Notes under the pieces: model-generated
Databases searched by the model: none
The model's input: the letters and a program-made list of their open reading frames with translations, nothing else
What the model was told of the DNA's origin: nothing
In this document: one piece after another, positions 1-8,548 of the stretch
How positions within the stretch are numbered: the stretch's first letter is position 1
Layout: every line of letters starts with the position of its first letter
From: Chitinivibrionales bacterium
GTDB taxonomy: Bacteria; Fibrobacterota; Chitinivibrionia; Chitinivibrionales; JANQEN01
Direction: 5' to 3'
DNA length: 8,612 nt
Assembly (NCBI GenBank): GCA_030593665.1
Contig: JAUVGS010000057.1
Location: 1 to 8,612 of the forward strand
Translations under genes and position numbers: made by a program

Positions 1-386
1 ATGCGGTTGATTCCTGTTTTACCGTAGGTAAACGGTTATGTACTTCGGATGAGTGGTCGCTTGCCTGTGGCGGGGCGTACAGTTGGAAATACCCTTATGG
101 GGACAAGTATGAACCGAAAGCATGTGTTACCAGGGATAAGACCGTTTCTGTCTCGGGCAGCAAGCCTGAATGCCGCGGATATTTCGGGATATTCGATATG
201 GCGGGAAATCTTGCTGAGTGGACCAATACGCGATCAAAAAAGAATAAGGAATTTTACAATGTGATGGGAGGATTCTGGGAGAGTGGGCCGCAGGGAAGCT
301 GTTTTGAACCACGCTACAGTTATTATCCCCGGAATAGACATAATCCGGTTGGATTTCGATGTTGTAAGGATGTGAATAAACAGTAA
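1..386 (+). CDS. FGE-sulfatase / SUMF1-like domain protein, C-terminal part (5' end outside the window)
   Basis: The reading frame is open from base 3, with no start codon needed, to a TAA at 384-386, giving the last 127 residues of a longer protein. The fragment has the C-terminal signatures of the formylglycine-generating-enzyme (SUMF1/FGE-sulfatase, C-type-lectin-like) fold. GKRLCTSDEW is at fragment residues 9-18, YPYGDKY at 30-36, FDMAGNLAEWT at 64-74, GGFW at 89-92, and the terminal NPVGFRC motif at 114-120. Members either convert a sulfatase cysteine to formylglycine or serve other roles (iron-dependent oxidases, PvdO/NirV-like proteins, kinase-linked sensors). Eight cysteines occur in 127 residues. 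Only Cys100 lies near the usual active-site position. The partner expected five residues earlier in true FGE (a C-x4-C arrangement in the actinobacterial enzymes) is a glycine. Sulfatase-activating activity is therefore doubtful, and a generic SUMF1-like, perhaps exported and disulfide-bonded, protein is more likely. The N-terminus, including any signal peptide or fused domain, cannot be seen. Confidence 0.88.
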   Translation, partial: AVDSCFTVGKRLCTSDEWSLACGGAYSWKYPYGDKYEPKACVTRDKTVSVSGSKPECRGYFGIFDMAGNLAEWTNTRSKKNKEFYNVMGGFWESGPQGSCFEPRYSYYPRNRHNPVGFRCCKDVNKQ

Positions 387-395
387 TTATAAACG

Positions 396-413
396 AACTA
401 CTATTATAGTTTT
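396..413 (+). terminator. Weak hairpin after the FGE-like gene, possible terminator
   Basis: AACTA (396-400) pairs with TAGTT (407-411) around a 6-base loop and is followed by two more T residues. It begins 10 bases after the stop codon of the FGE-like gene. The stem is only five mostly A/T pairs and the T-run is short, so termination here would be inefficient. It is listed because it is the only structure seen between the two genes. Confidence 0.2.
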
Positions 414-425
414 AAACAATACTAT

Positions 426-453
426 ATGACATCAGAAGTTTAGAATGCATAAA
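426..453 (+). promoter_or_regulatory. Candidate sigma-70-type promoter for sprA
   Basis: ATGACA (426-431) matches the -35 consensus TTGACA at five of six bases. CATAAA (448-453), 16 bases later, matches the -10 consensus TATAAT at four of six. Transcription would start near 459-461, leaving a leader of under 20 bases that still contains the ribosome-binding site. The surrounding 90-base gap is very AT-rich, so chance matches are likely. No Bacteroidota-style TTTG / TAnnTTTG pair was found in the gap. Confidence 0.25.
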
Positions 454-464
454 GTAATTTTTTT

Positions 465-470
465 AGGGAA
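465..470 (+). promoter_or_regulatory. Ribosome-binding site that fixes the TTG start of sprA
   Basis: AGGGAA lies six bases upstream of the TTG at 477-479, an ordinary Shine-Dalgarno distance. It supports the TTG because no ATG or GTG start lies nearby in that frame. The next in-frame methionine is about 100 residues into the protein and would remove the signal peptide. Bacteroidota often lack Shine-Dalgarno sites, so this fits an FCB organism outside that phylum, but only weakly. Confidence 0.6.
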
Positions 471-476
471 CCTTGT

Positions 477-3400
477 TTGATAAAAAGAATTTTATTTTTA
501 TTCATACTTTTTTCAGCACCATATACCATTATTGCTGAAGGACTTCTGTATTACCCGTCAAGCCTGCATGGTTTTCATCCGCTCTATGAGGAGACCCGGA
601 TTGTAAGCCCTCTGATAGAGGAACACCCTGTTGTTTTTGATGTCACCACCTCCCTCTTCAAGGATACCGCTATTATCGATTTTGAGAAGCGGCAGATAAC
701 GTTCATCCAATACGACATCTTTTCCGGACTGCCAATATGGCAGTTTCACTATCCTGAATTAGATGAATATTTTAAAAGCATGCGGCGTTTTTCCATCTCA
801 GCGCTCTGGCTGGAGAGCCGGAAGAAAGGTGAGGAAGAGGAAAAGAAGCAGAAAGGGCTGCCAAAACTGGAAATTGCCATGCCGGTGCACTATCCGGCCT
901 GGGCCAGGCGGGTGTTGGGAAAAGATCCACCCAAACTCTCGATAAAGGGATTTCAATCATTAACGCTGAAATATAACAAAAGAAAAACAGAGACCAAGAA
1001 TAATACAGCGGATAACGAAAAACCGACCGGCGGATTTGCCTTTGATTATGATAATATGTTTACAATACGGGGGAGTATCGGCCGGCTTATTAATATCGAA
1101 ATTAAGACCGGTAAGGATAAACAGGGTGAGAATCTCGGTATTAAGGATCAGATGAAAAAGTTGAAGATTGAGTATAAGGCTGATCCTGATTCCGCGGACC
1201 AGCTTGAGGATGAGATTATTCAAGAGGTGGTTGCGGGTTATACAAACTTCCAGATGCCGGGACAGGGCCTGGCCGGTTATTCCGGTAGTCATGAGGGCCT
1301 GTTCGGGGTTAAAATACGCTCCCAGTGGGGGCCGCTGTCATTGACAAACGTTCTCAGCAGGGAAAATGCAGAAACGCAGAAAAAAACACTCGACCCCTCA
1401 GGAAAAAAAGCAGGGCAGTCCAAAATTGAAAACAAAAACTATGCAAGAAATGCCTATTTTTTTCTGGATACCATGTACATCTCAAAGTATATCGGTAAAA
1501 GAGATTTAGTACCGACCATCGAAAAACTCTATGTATTCCAGTTGGAACCCCATATCCAGCAAGGGTTTAACGAGAAGGATTATGTGTATGCGGCTTATGG
1601 CGAGAATTTGAATATCGCACGGTTGTTCAGGAGACTGAAAGAGTACCGGGATTATGAGGTTGATCAACAAAATGGATACATCCGGTTCCTCGGAGGATCA
1701 GTGCCAGGCAGGGATAAGGTTATAACAATATATGCAGAATTAAGTAATGGCTCTACGAAAGGTAGTTTAGAATCGATTGACCTTGAAGGCAACAAAACGG
1801 GTTATGAAGAACTCTGGCTGCTGAAAGATAAGGATAATGAGATTGATAATCCCGGTGAAATTCTCATGTGGCGCAATGTGTATAACCTTCCTTCGGATGC
1901 ACAGCCTGATGATTTCAAAATCGAGGTACAAAGAAATATCAAGGAGAAGGAGATCAAACACTACAATAACATCCTGTTTTCTCATATTCTTGGTCTTACC
2001 GACAAGGATGGAAATCCCGACCTGGGAAATGAGAAGATATATGATTTCGGGCAGCAATATCTGATTATCCCGCCCTTTATAGATACCACTACGGTGGATG
2101 GTAAAGATACTATAATTTACAGCAACCTGCCCTTTGCAAATCGAAAATTAGGTTTAGATGAAAATAAAGATCCAAATTTTCAGAATAATATTTATATCAA
2201 AGATTCCATTGATATTGCCGCATCAAATTTCCATATTGTCACTACCGGCAGTTCAAAGCAGGACTTTTTTCAGATTGGCTGGGGTATTATTCCCGGTTCA
2301 GAAACATTGACGACAAAAAAGGGAAAAAAACTGGTAAAGGACGTTGATTATATAATCGACTATGAATTCGGCAGTGTTACCCTGAGATCAGACAGGGCAA
2401 AGAATGCCAGTGCGATTGAAGTTGATTACCAGCAGGAATCGCTTTTTATGTTTGAGAGCAAGCGGTTTCTTGGAGCGTACGGCAAACTTGACCTGCCGAA
2501 CATCGGTCGTGAATCATACTGGGCAACCAGTATTATGGGACAGTTTACCTCTTCAAGGGATAAGATACCCCGTGTCGGCCATGAGCCGTTCAACCGTTTC
2601 CTGTTTGATACCAACCTGCGGCTGGATTTTGAGCCGGAGTGGATGACCAACCTGGTCAATTTCATTCCCGGTATAAAGTCAAGCAGTACCTCTTCGGCAA
2701 CATTGGATTTTGAGGTGGCTTATAGTTATCTCAAACCGGAAAAAGACAACAAGGGAGAAGCATACATTGACAACTTCCAGTCCAGCGAACGGGGGTATCC
2801 CCTTGGCGAATCACACATGCTCTGGTATAAGGCAAGCCCGCCGACCGGATGGATGGAAGACGAGGTATCCGCAATGGCAAATCCACCGGCATGGCGGACT
2901 TACTGGTATTCGCCGGTAACCAATACAGAGCGGACAAGACGTGAAGAAATCTGGGCGCTGACCAAGGAAGATGAAGAGAACAGGAATCTCTATTTAACCA
3001 CACTCCGTTTAATCAACCAGCCGCTGCCGGCGGACGCAACGCTGCAGGCACAGGTAACCGATGCTTCCGGAGCGCCGAGGGTTAATCCCTGGGCTGGAAT
3101 CATGGCCCCGATTCCGACCTCACTCCAGGATCGCAGAAAGGACCGGTATCTTGAATTCTATGTGAAAAATAAAAACAAAAAAGGTGTGCTTTATATTGAC
3201 CTGGGCATTGTCAGTGAGGACCTGTCACTGAATGGCGGTATGCCGAACAGGTCTTCCGATTATGAAAAACCCAATTCATTTCAGGGAGAAAAGGATTCAA
3301 AATTTGATTTAGGGCTTGACAAGCTTCCTGATAGTCTTGAGTATTATCTTTTTCCCAATTTCAACCCCACCGACTCCAGTTGGGATATGCTTTGGCAGGG

Positions 3401-6400
3401 CGATCCAAGACTTGGCGAGAATGACCTGATAAATGACCCTTCACGGGATAACTGGCAGCGGTATAATACTGACCATAAGAATAATCGAAAGTATGTGAAT
3501 GGAACACAGGGAGACAATTATCTTACCTCGGAAGATATTAATAATGACGGATTCAGGACGACAGAACGTTTTTTCAGAGTGGAGGTCGATTTCAGTGACC
3601 CGAATTTAAATGGTTTTCTGGATACGGCGAAGACAAACAGCATTAATCAACCGAATGCCGGCTGGTTCTTTGTCCGTATTCCACTCAATGTGCCTAATGA
3701 TACTATTTATGAAAAAGTAAATGACCCGCGCTGGGACAATATTAAATTTCTCCGTATGCTTTGGAGAGATTTTGGGTCTCTTGACAACATGAAACATGTC
3801 GATTCGCTCGAGTTTACCGACATAAGATTTACCGGCAACCAGTGGCAGCAGGTACAAACCGGTGATTCCGGTGAAGTGAAGATAGAGGTCTCGGTACTGA
3901 ATACCATTGATGATAAGGGGTACTATTCCCGGCCTTATGGTATTGACTCCCTGGATCGCGAAGAAAAACTTAAAAAAGATTATTCATTACGGCTGAATTA
4001 TAAGAACCTGAAAGGTGATGAAGAGGCGCTTATAGAGCGGCATATACTGTCGTATCAAAAGATCAATCTTACCTCATATAATGAGATTCAAATGTATATA
4101 AAGGAGTTGGATGCCAGGATTAAGGCGCCTGATGCATCGGGAGCGTTAATTGATATGACCAATGATCTTTCCGTGATCGGGAATAAAGAGAATTTTATCG
4201 AATTTGTTTTTCGTTTTGGAAATAGTGACTCCAGCTATTATGAATACCGGAATGCGAACCTGGACAATCACTGGCGCGTGGGCAAGGGATTGCGAATCGA
4301 TTTAAAACAACTTGCCGAACTGAAGCAGGCTTATCATGAGGCGCATGGCGATCAGTTGGATTCCATCAATCTTATTGACACATTGGAAGGTGGGGGCAGG
4401 TATCAGATATATTCCAGAACCGGTAATCTTCCCACTTTTTCTGATATACGATGGATGGCGTTTGGCGTGGTCCGCCATCCGAATGCCGTCGGTATGGGGT
4501 ATGGTGAGATCTGGGTTAACGGTCTCCGTGTTCAGGGTATTAAACCGATTGATGGATGGGCATTCAGGGCAAACCTGAATACCCAGTGGGCGGATTTTAT
4601 GGATTTTTCTGCAAACCTCAGTTATGACGATGCTGATTTCAGGCAGATGTCCGAAGAACCGATGCTTACAAAAGGTGCGAAGTTGTCTGCCGGATTGAAT
4701 GCGCAATGGACCGTCAGTAAATTCCTTCCTGATAAGTGGGGTGTTAATGTCCCGTTCGGTACCGGCGTCTCCGCCACACTCTCCCGTCCCAAACAGCGCC
4801 CCGGCACCGACATTTTGCTGACTGAAGGAGATGATAAAGCTGATGGATTGAGCGAGATGGGGAAAGATTTCGCTGACCTGATCTTTAATTCTAATTTCTC
4901 CAAAGATGAAACGGATGCGGAACATTACGAGACAAATAAAATTATTAAATCATGGTACACCAGTTACAGCAAAACGGTCTATTCCGATAATCCGATTGTT
5001 AATTTTACTGCGGATCGTATTACAACGAATTACAGTTATTCACGTGACAGTACTACCCAGTCTGAAGGGCTGCTTCCACAGGAACATAAAGACAGCCTGG
5101 AAAGGGCAAAAATCGGTGATGATCATATTGATGTAAAATCAAATCGTAACCATTCCGGAAGTATAAAATATGATCTGTCGCCGCGCAAACCGCCTAAGTG
5201 GACATCATGGACGCCTTTTAAAAAGGCAAAAGCAAAGCGCTTTCCGCGCTATATAAAAAATTATGAGTTTAAACTGCTGCCGAATAGAATCAATTTTGAT
5301 CTGCTCGACGGTTCCTATACCCGGTCGTATTCCTACCGCTCACTTGAGGATATCAAGACCGAAAGTTCGGTAGAACGGACCGTGGAAAATCTCGGGTTGA
5401 CCCATGGGATGCAGTTCTCCTACTCGCCGATTGCCCCTTTGATTCAGACCGATTTTGATATATCGGTAAACCGTAATTTTGATGATGCGCTTTCGAAATG
5501 GGGACTGTGGGGTACCGGCAATTTTATCAAGGACAGGGTGTTTCAGTTGGATCCAGTATGGAAGAAATACTGGATAACGTTTGCAGAGAAATCCAGGAGT
5601 CAGAATGCTTCTCTGCGAGTTGATCCGCAGTTTTTTGACTGGTTAACCCATACCGTGGATTATCGTACACGCTATAATCAAACACCCAGAACCTACAAGA
5701 ATGATCCAAACTACCTTAGTGCCCAGACACATAGCGAGTTTGGATTCAGCAGTAATTTCAGGATTCGTTCTTTATTTTCATCCATAAGCGAACGTACGGA
5801 AAAGATAAAAGGTCTGAGCAGTGTATTCGGGACAATGGAGAAAGGACTCGATAAGGTCAGTTTAACCTCAGTAACCTTCAGTTATAGCGCGTCTTCCGAC
5901 CTCAATAATGATTATATAAGTACGGATTATTTAGCGAGTCAGGATATATGGTTCTACGATTTTTTCAAGTACCAGATGGGGGTAAGGGGCCGAAATTTCC
6001 GTGATATAATTACCGGAAATATGGATGATGGCAGTACTTTTGGTGGTGTGCGGTTCAGGAAAAACCTGGGGCATAATATTGAGTTATATAAAAATGACAA
6101 GCGGACAGCGAACCAGAATTATTCAATAGGCACCTCAATGCGGCTGCCGAAACCGCTTGATATTTCCTTTAAACCGATCAGCCTCGGTTGGAGCAGGGAC
6201 TACTCGGTTATTCCGAATATACTGATTATGGACAGTACGATAACCTTTCCTGATTTGCGGGTCGGCGCCAGTTCCAATGTCCTTGAGCGTATACCGGTTA
6301 TAAAACAGAACCTGAAGAATATGGGATTACGATCATCGTACAAGTTGACAAAGACGACAAAAAAGAGTTATTCGAATCCCGGTGTTGAAGGCTCGCTTAT

Positions 6401-6926
6401 ACGGAGCGATATAACCAGACGCCATGCCTGGGAACCGCTGGTAAGCGTTGATGGCCTGTTGAAGAAAAAACCGGTCAACATGAACTATGCTTTCCGGTTT
6501 TCATTTGATTCAACGGTCATACTTGAGGGAGATTCTGCAATTGAAGGTGGTACTAAGACAAAGAATTACGGCAATACCTGGAATGTGAAATACACCATAA
6601 CCGGGAAAAAAGACCGTGAATTGAAGATGTTTAACCGATGGACCGTTCCGATTAAAGGTGAGACGGTCATGAGTCTTGATGTGACCCATAAGAAAACGGA
6701 AAGATCATACCAGCGACCGCCTGACAACGCGGATGCAATATCAAGTATGGAAGATGCAATAGAAGAAGATTGGAGTTTTTTATTGCATCCAAAGATAACC
6801 TATGATTTTACAGATAATATAGACGGCCTGCTGGAATATATATTTGAAAGAACGTATACTCAGATAGATAAAACAAAGCGGACCAATAATACGGCGGCCC
6901 TGACAATAACCATATACTTTAAATAG
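477..6926 (+). CDS. sprA: SprA, giant outer-membrane translocon barrel of the type 9 secretion system
   Basis: SprA (Sov in Porphyromonas) is known as the single-chain, 36-strand outer-membrane barrel through which T9SS cargo leaves the periplasm, with PorV and Plug as partners. This copy has 2149 residues; Flavobacterium SprA is about 2400. A signal peptide spans residues 1-20 (positively charged start, hydrophobic core, likely cleavage after IIA). A Lys/Glu-rich linker lies near 113-128. The first SprA N-terminal module covers about 165-310, with FDYDN at 189 and GLFGVKIRSQWG at 274. A VDYIIDYEFGSVTL module lies near 620-635, the FESKRFLGAYGKLDLP segment near 660-680, the SprA-typical GEAYIDNF at 760-767, and EIWVNGLR at 1344-1351. 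The rest to residue 2149 is rich in alternating aromatic/polar strands and ends in ITIYFK, as expected for a barrel. I found no cysteine anywhere. Translation begins at TTG with AGGGAA upstream. No frameshift or stop interrupts it. The gene is followed 11 bp later by rng. The family call is firm; barrel geometry and partners are carried over from the family. Confidence 0.95.
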   Translation: MIKRILFLFILFSAPYTIIAEGLLYYPSSLHGFHPLYEETRIVSPLIEEHPVVFDVTTSLFKDTAIIDFEKRQITFIQYDIFSGLPIWQFHYPELDEYFKSMRRFSISALWLESRKKGEEEEKKQKGLPKLEIAMPVHYPAWARRVLGKDPPKLSIKGFQSLTLKYNKRKTETKNNTADNEKPTGGFAFDYDNMFTIRGSIGRLINIEIKTGKDKQGENLGIKDQMKKLKIEYKADPDSADQLEDEIIQEVVAGYTNFQMPGQGLAGYSGSHEGLFGVKIRSQWGPLSLTNVLSRENAETQKKTLDPSGKKAGQSKIENKNYARNAYFFLDTMYISKYIGKRDLVPTIEKLYVFQLEPHIQQGFNEKDYVYAAYGENLNIARLFRRLKEYRDYEVDQQNGYIRFLGGSVPGRDKVITIYAELSNGSTKGSLESIDLEGNKTGYEELWLLKDKDNEIDNPGEILMWRNVYNLPSDAQPDDFKIEVQRNIKEKEIKHYNNILFSHILGLTDKDGNPDLGNEKIYDFGQQYLIIPPFIDTTTVDGKDTIIYSNLPFANRKLGLDENKDPNFQNNIYIKDSIDIAASNFHIVTTGSSKQDFFQIGWGIIPGSETLTTKKGKKLVKDVDYIIDYEFGSVTLRSDRAKNASAIEVDYQQESLFMFESKRFLGAYGKLDLPNIGRESYWATSIMGQFTSSRDKIPRVGHEPFNRFLFDTNLRLDFEPEWMTNLVNFIPGIKSSSTSSATLDFEVAYSYLKPEKDNKGEAYIDNFQSSERGYPLGESHMLWYKASPPTGWMEDEVSAMANPPAWRTYWYSPVTNTERTRREEIWALTKEDEENRNLYLTTLRLINQPLPADATLQAQVTDASGAPRVNPWAGIMAPIPTSLQDRRKDRYLEFYVKNKNKKGVLYIDLGIVSEDLSLNGGMPNRSSDYEKPNSFQGEKDSKFDLGLDKLPDSLEYYLFPNFNPTDSSWDMLWQGDPRLGENDLINDPSRDNWQRYNTDHKNNRKYVNGTQGDNYLTSEDINNDGFRTTERFFRVEVDFSDPNLNGFLDTAKTNSINQPNAGWFFVRIPLNVPNDTIYEKVNDPRWDNIKFLRMLWRDFGSLDNMKHVDSLEFTDIRFTGNQWQQVQTGDSGEVKIEVSVLNTIDDKGYYSRPYGIDSLDREEKLKKDYSLRLNYKNLKGDEEALIERHILSYQKINLTSYNEIQMYIKELDARIKAPDASGALIDMTNDLSVIGNKENFIEFVFRFGNSDSSYYEYRNANLDNHWRVGKGLRIDLKQLAELKQAYHEAHGDQLDSINLIDTLEGGGRYQIYSRTGNLPTFSDIRWMAFGVVRHPNAVGMGYGEIWVNGLRVQGIKPIDGWAFRANLNTQWADFMDFSANLSYDDADFRQMSEEPMLTKGAKLSAGLNAQWTVSKFLPDKWGVNVPFGTGVSATLSRPKQRPGTDILLTEGDDKADGLSEMGKDFADLIFNSNFSKDETDAEHYETNKIIKSWYTSYSKTVYSDNPIVNFTADRITTNYSYSRDSTTQSEGLLPQEHKDSLERAKIGDDHIDVKSNRNHSGSIKYDLSPRKPPKWTSWTPFKKAKAKRFPRYIKNYEFKLLPNRINFDLLDGSYTRSYSYRSLEDIKTESSVERTVENLGLTHGMQFSYSPIAPLIQTDFDISVNRNFDDALSKWGLWGTGNFIKDRVFQLDPVWKKYWITFAEKSRSQNASLRVDPQFFDWLTHTVDYRTRYNQTPRTYKNDPNYLSAQTHSEFGFSSNFRIRSLFSSISERTEKIKGLSSVFGTMEKGLDKVSLTSVTFSYSASSDLNNDYISTDYLASQDIWFYDFFKYQMGVRGRNFRDIITGNMDDGSTFGGVRFRKNLGHNIELYKNDKRTANQNYSIGTSMRLPKPLDISFKPISLGWSRDYSVIPNILIMDSTITFPDLRVGASSNVLERIPVIKQNLKNMGLRSSYKLTKTTKKSYSNPGVEGSLIRSDITRRHAWEPLVSVDGLLKKKPVNMNYAFRFSFDSTVILEGDSAIEGGTKTKNYGNTWNVKYTITGKKDRELKMFNRWTVPIKGETVMSLDVTHKKTERSYQRPPDNADAISSMEDAIEEDWSFLLHPKITYDFTDNIDGLLEYIFERTYTQIDKTKRTNNTAALTITIYFK

Positions 6927-6937
6927 CCATACCTTTA

Positions 6938-8479
6938 ATGAAAAAAATAATTCTTTTTAATGCCACAGCAACAGAGAAGCGGGTTGCCCTTCTTGAAGAG
7001 GGAAAGGTCGTTGAGCTTGTTGTTGAGCGTCCCGATCAGTACAGAATTCTCGGTAATATCTATCGCGGCAGGGTCACTTCAATTCTCCCCGGTATCCAAT
7101 CGGCTTTTGTAGATATTGGCCTGGAAAAATCAGCATTTCTTCACGCTTCCGATGTTGATCCCTCACTTCTTTTAGAAAAGGATGACGATCGTATTGAGCG
7201 GTATACCGACCGTGGCGGCAGATCTAAACGAAGACAGGTGGTACGGGTGCCTATTGAGGAAGTGATAAATAAAGGGCAGGATATCCTTGTCCAGGTATCA
7301 AAGGAATCAATCGGCAATAAGAGTCCGAAGGTTACCACACAAATCAGCCTGGCAGGGCGATTTCTGGTCCTGGTACCGGATTCGGACTTTATCGGTGTTT
7401 CCAAAAAAACGGATGATATACAAGCGCGGAGGAAATTGAAGAAACTTGTCTCACAATACAAACCACAGGGTGTGGGTTTTATTGTCAGAACCATTGGCCT
7501 GAAAGTTTCTGTGGATGAGCTTATACGTGAGATGAAGACGCTGGTTGAACAGTGGCGCAACGCGCAGAAACTGGCTCTCAAAGGGCACGGCCCAACGCTG
7601 GTGCATGAAGAGCATGGTATTACAACACAGGTTATCCGGGATCTTTTTTCTGAAGATATCGCCGAGGTTCATGTGGATCAGAAGGATGATTTAAATGAAA
7701 TAGTAGCCTATCTGCGAGCAGTATCTCCAACACTCTGCAAGCGGGTGACTTTTTATAAAAGTGATACCCCGCTTTTTGACAAGTTCCAGATTGAAAAGGA
7801 CCTTGAGCGCTCGCTCAAACGCAAGGTGTGGATTAAAAACGGCGGGTATCTCTATTTTGATCATGCAGAGGCACTTCTTGCGATTGATGTGAATACCGGC
7901 CGTAATATAGGTAAAAAGGACCTTGAAGAAACAATCTTTCAGACAAATCTGGCAGCGGCCCATGAAATATGCCGTCAGTTTCGCCTGCGCGATATCGGTG
8001 GATTGATCGTTGTTGATTTTATTGATATGCGTAATCTGAACAATCGTAAACGGATCGAAAATGAAATGTATAAACTGATTGCTAAGGATTCTACTGTAGC
8101 GTCCTGCACACGGTTGTCAAAATTCGGTCTCATGGAGATAACCAGGAAACGGGTCAGGCCTGAGTTACAGCAACTTTTTACCAATATATGCCATGCATGC
8201 AATGGATTGGGAAGAGTGTTTTCTCCAGCCACAGTCACCGCCCGTATCGATCGCTGGTTAAAACGTGCAGTATCAGCCGGCATTGCGAAGGAGTTGACCA
8301 TTACCATATCACCGTCAATAGCTACCTATATTCAGAAGGAAAACAGTAAACTGGTGATGGAACTGGAAAAAGCTCATGGCTTCTCTTTAGAGATCATTGT
8401 TGATGAAACGCTGGATCAGGATGAATTCGAGATTTTTCGGAAGGGTGATTCGGAGCCGATTACTGAGAAATATGTATAA
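6938..8479 (+). CDS. rng: Ribonuclease G (RNase E/G family endoribonuclease)
   Basis: RNase E/G enzymes are cytoplasmic, single-strand-specific, Mg2+-dependent endonucleases that mature the 5' end of 16S rRNA and trim 5'-monophosphate RNAs. The 513-residue product is full length (E. coli RNase G is 489). The S1 RNA-binding domain spans about 37-128 (IYRGRVTSILPGIQSAFVDI at 41-60, FLHASDV at 67-73). A 5'-sensor / RNase H-like region follows. Catalytic Asp317 lies in AIDVNTGR (315-322) and Asp360 in VVDFIDM (358-364). TRKRVRPEL is at 402-410, and the zinc-link CHAC gives Cys418 and Cys421. The long RNase E C-terminal scaffold is absent, so this is the G type. Compared with E. coli, the S1 domain carries about 13 extra residues, around 81-106, rich in Asp/Glu then Arg/Lys. 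The ATG is 11 bases after the sprA stop and has no Shine-Dalgarno sequence before it, so translation may depend on ribosomes finishing sprA. Confidence 0.96.
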   Translation: MKKIILFNATATEKRVALLEEGKVVELVVERPDQYRILGNIYRGRVTSILPGIQSAFVDIGLEKSAFLHASDVDPSLLLEKDDDRIERYTDRGGRSKRRQVVRVPIEEVINKGQDILVQVSKESIGNKSPKVTTQISLAGRFLVLVPDSDFIGVSKKTDDIQARRKLKKLVSQYKPQGVGFIVRTIGLKVSVDELIREMKTLVEQWRNAQKLALKGHGPTLVHEEHGITTQVIRDLFSEDIAEVHVDQKDDLNEIVAYLRAVSPTLCKRVTFYKSDTPLFDKFQIEKDLERSLKRKVWIKNGGYLYFDHAEALLAIDVNTGRNIGKKDLEETIFQTNLAAAHEICRQFRLRDIGGLIVVDFIDMRNLNNRKRIENEMYKLIAKDSTVASCTRLSKFGLMEITRKRVRPELQQLFTNICHACNGLGRVFSPATVTARIDRWLKRAVSAGIAKELTITISPSIATYIQKENSKLVMELEKAHGFSLEIIVDETLDQDEFEIFRKGDSEPITEKYV

Positions 8480-8494
8480 TATCTGATGAAACAT

Positions 8495-8548
8495 GTGGTG
8501 TCGGGGCGTACCAAGGTAAGTCCCGACACCACCAGGTTCGCCCCGACA
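8495..8548 (+). repeat. REP-like palindromic element: three copies of a 14-16 bp motif
   Basis: Copy A is GGTGTCGGGGCGTACC (8497-8512). Copy B, read on the opposite strand, is GGTGTCGGGACTTACC (8515-8530), identical to A at 14 of 16 bases and separated from it by AA. Copy C, also on the opposite strand, is TGTCGGGGCGAACC (8535-8548), identical to the matching part of A at 13 of 14. A and B form a near-perfect palindrome that extends to 8495/8532. A and C form a second inverted repeat sharing the left arm. High GC inside an AT-rich gap, placement just after a gene, and a GGGGCG-type core all resemble dispersed intergenic REP or MITE-like palindromes. Copies elsewhere in the genome cannot be seen from this window. 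Confidence 0.7.

Noticed and set aside
49..264. A 71-residue + strand frame with an ATG at 49
   Set aside because: It overlaps the FGE-like gene in another frame, and the FGE motifs lie in the frame starting at base 3.
198..386. A 62-residue small protein starting at ATG 198
   Set aside because: The frame is open upstream to the window edge and FGE motifs continue across this ATG (GIFDMAGN), so it is an internal methionine.
4302..4925. A 207-residue open frame on the - strand inside sprA
   Set aside because: It is fully antisense to a well-supported coding region and shows no recognisable domain. It is best explained by the codon composition of sprA.
6839..6846. TATATTTG, a Bacteroidota-type -7 element that could drive rng
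   Set aside because: No TTTG lies at the required 19-21 base spacing upstream, and it sits within sprA coding sequence in an AT-rich stretch.
7141..7581. A 146-residue open frame on the - strand inside rng
   Set aside because: It overlaps the conserved S1 region of rng in antisense. Its composition (many Ser, Arg, Cys) is typical of a shadow frame.
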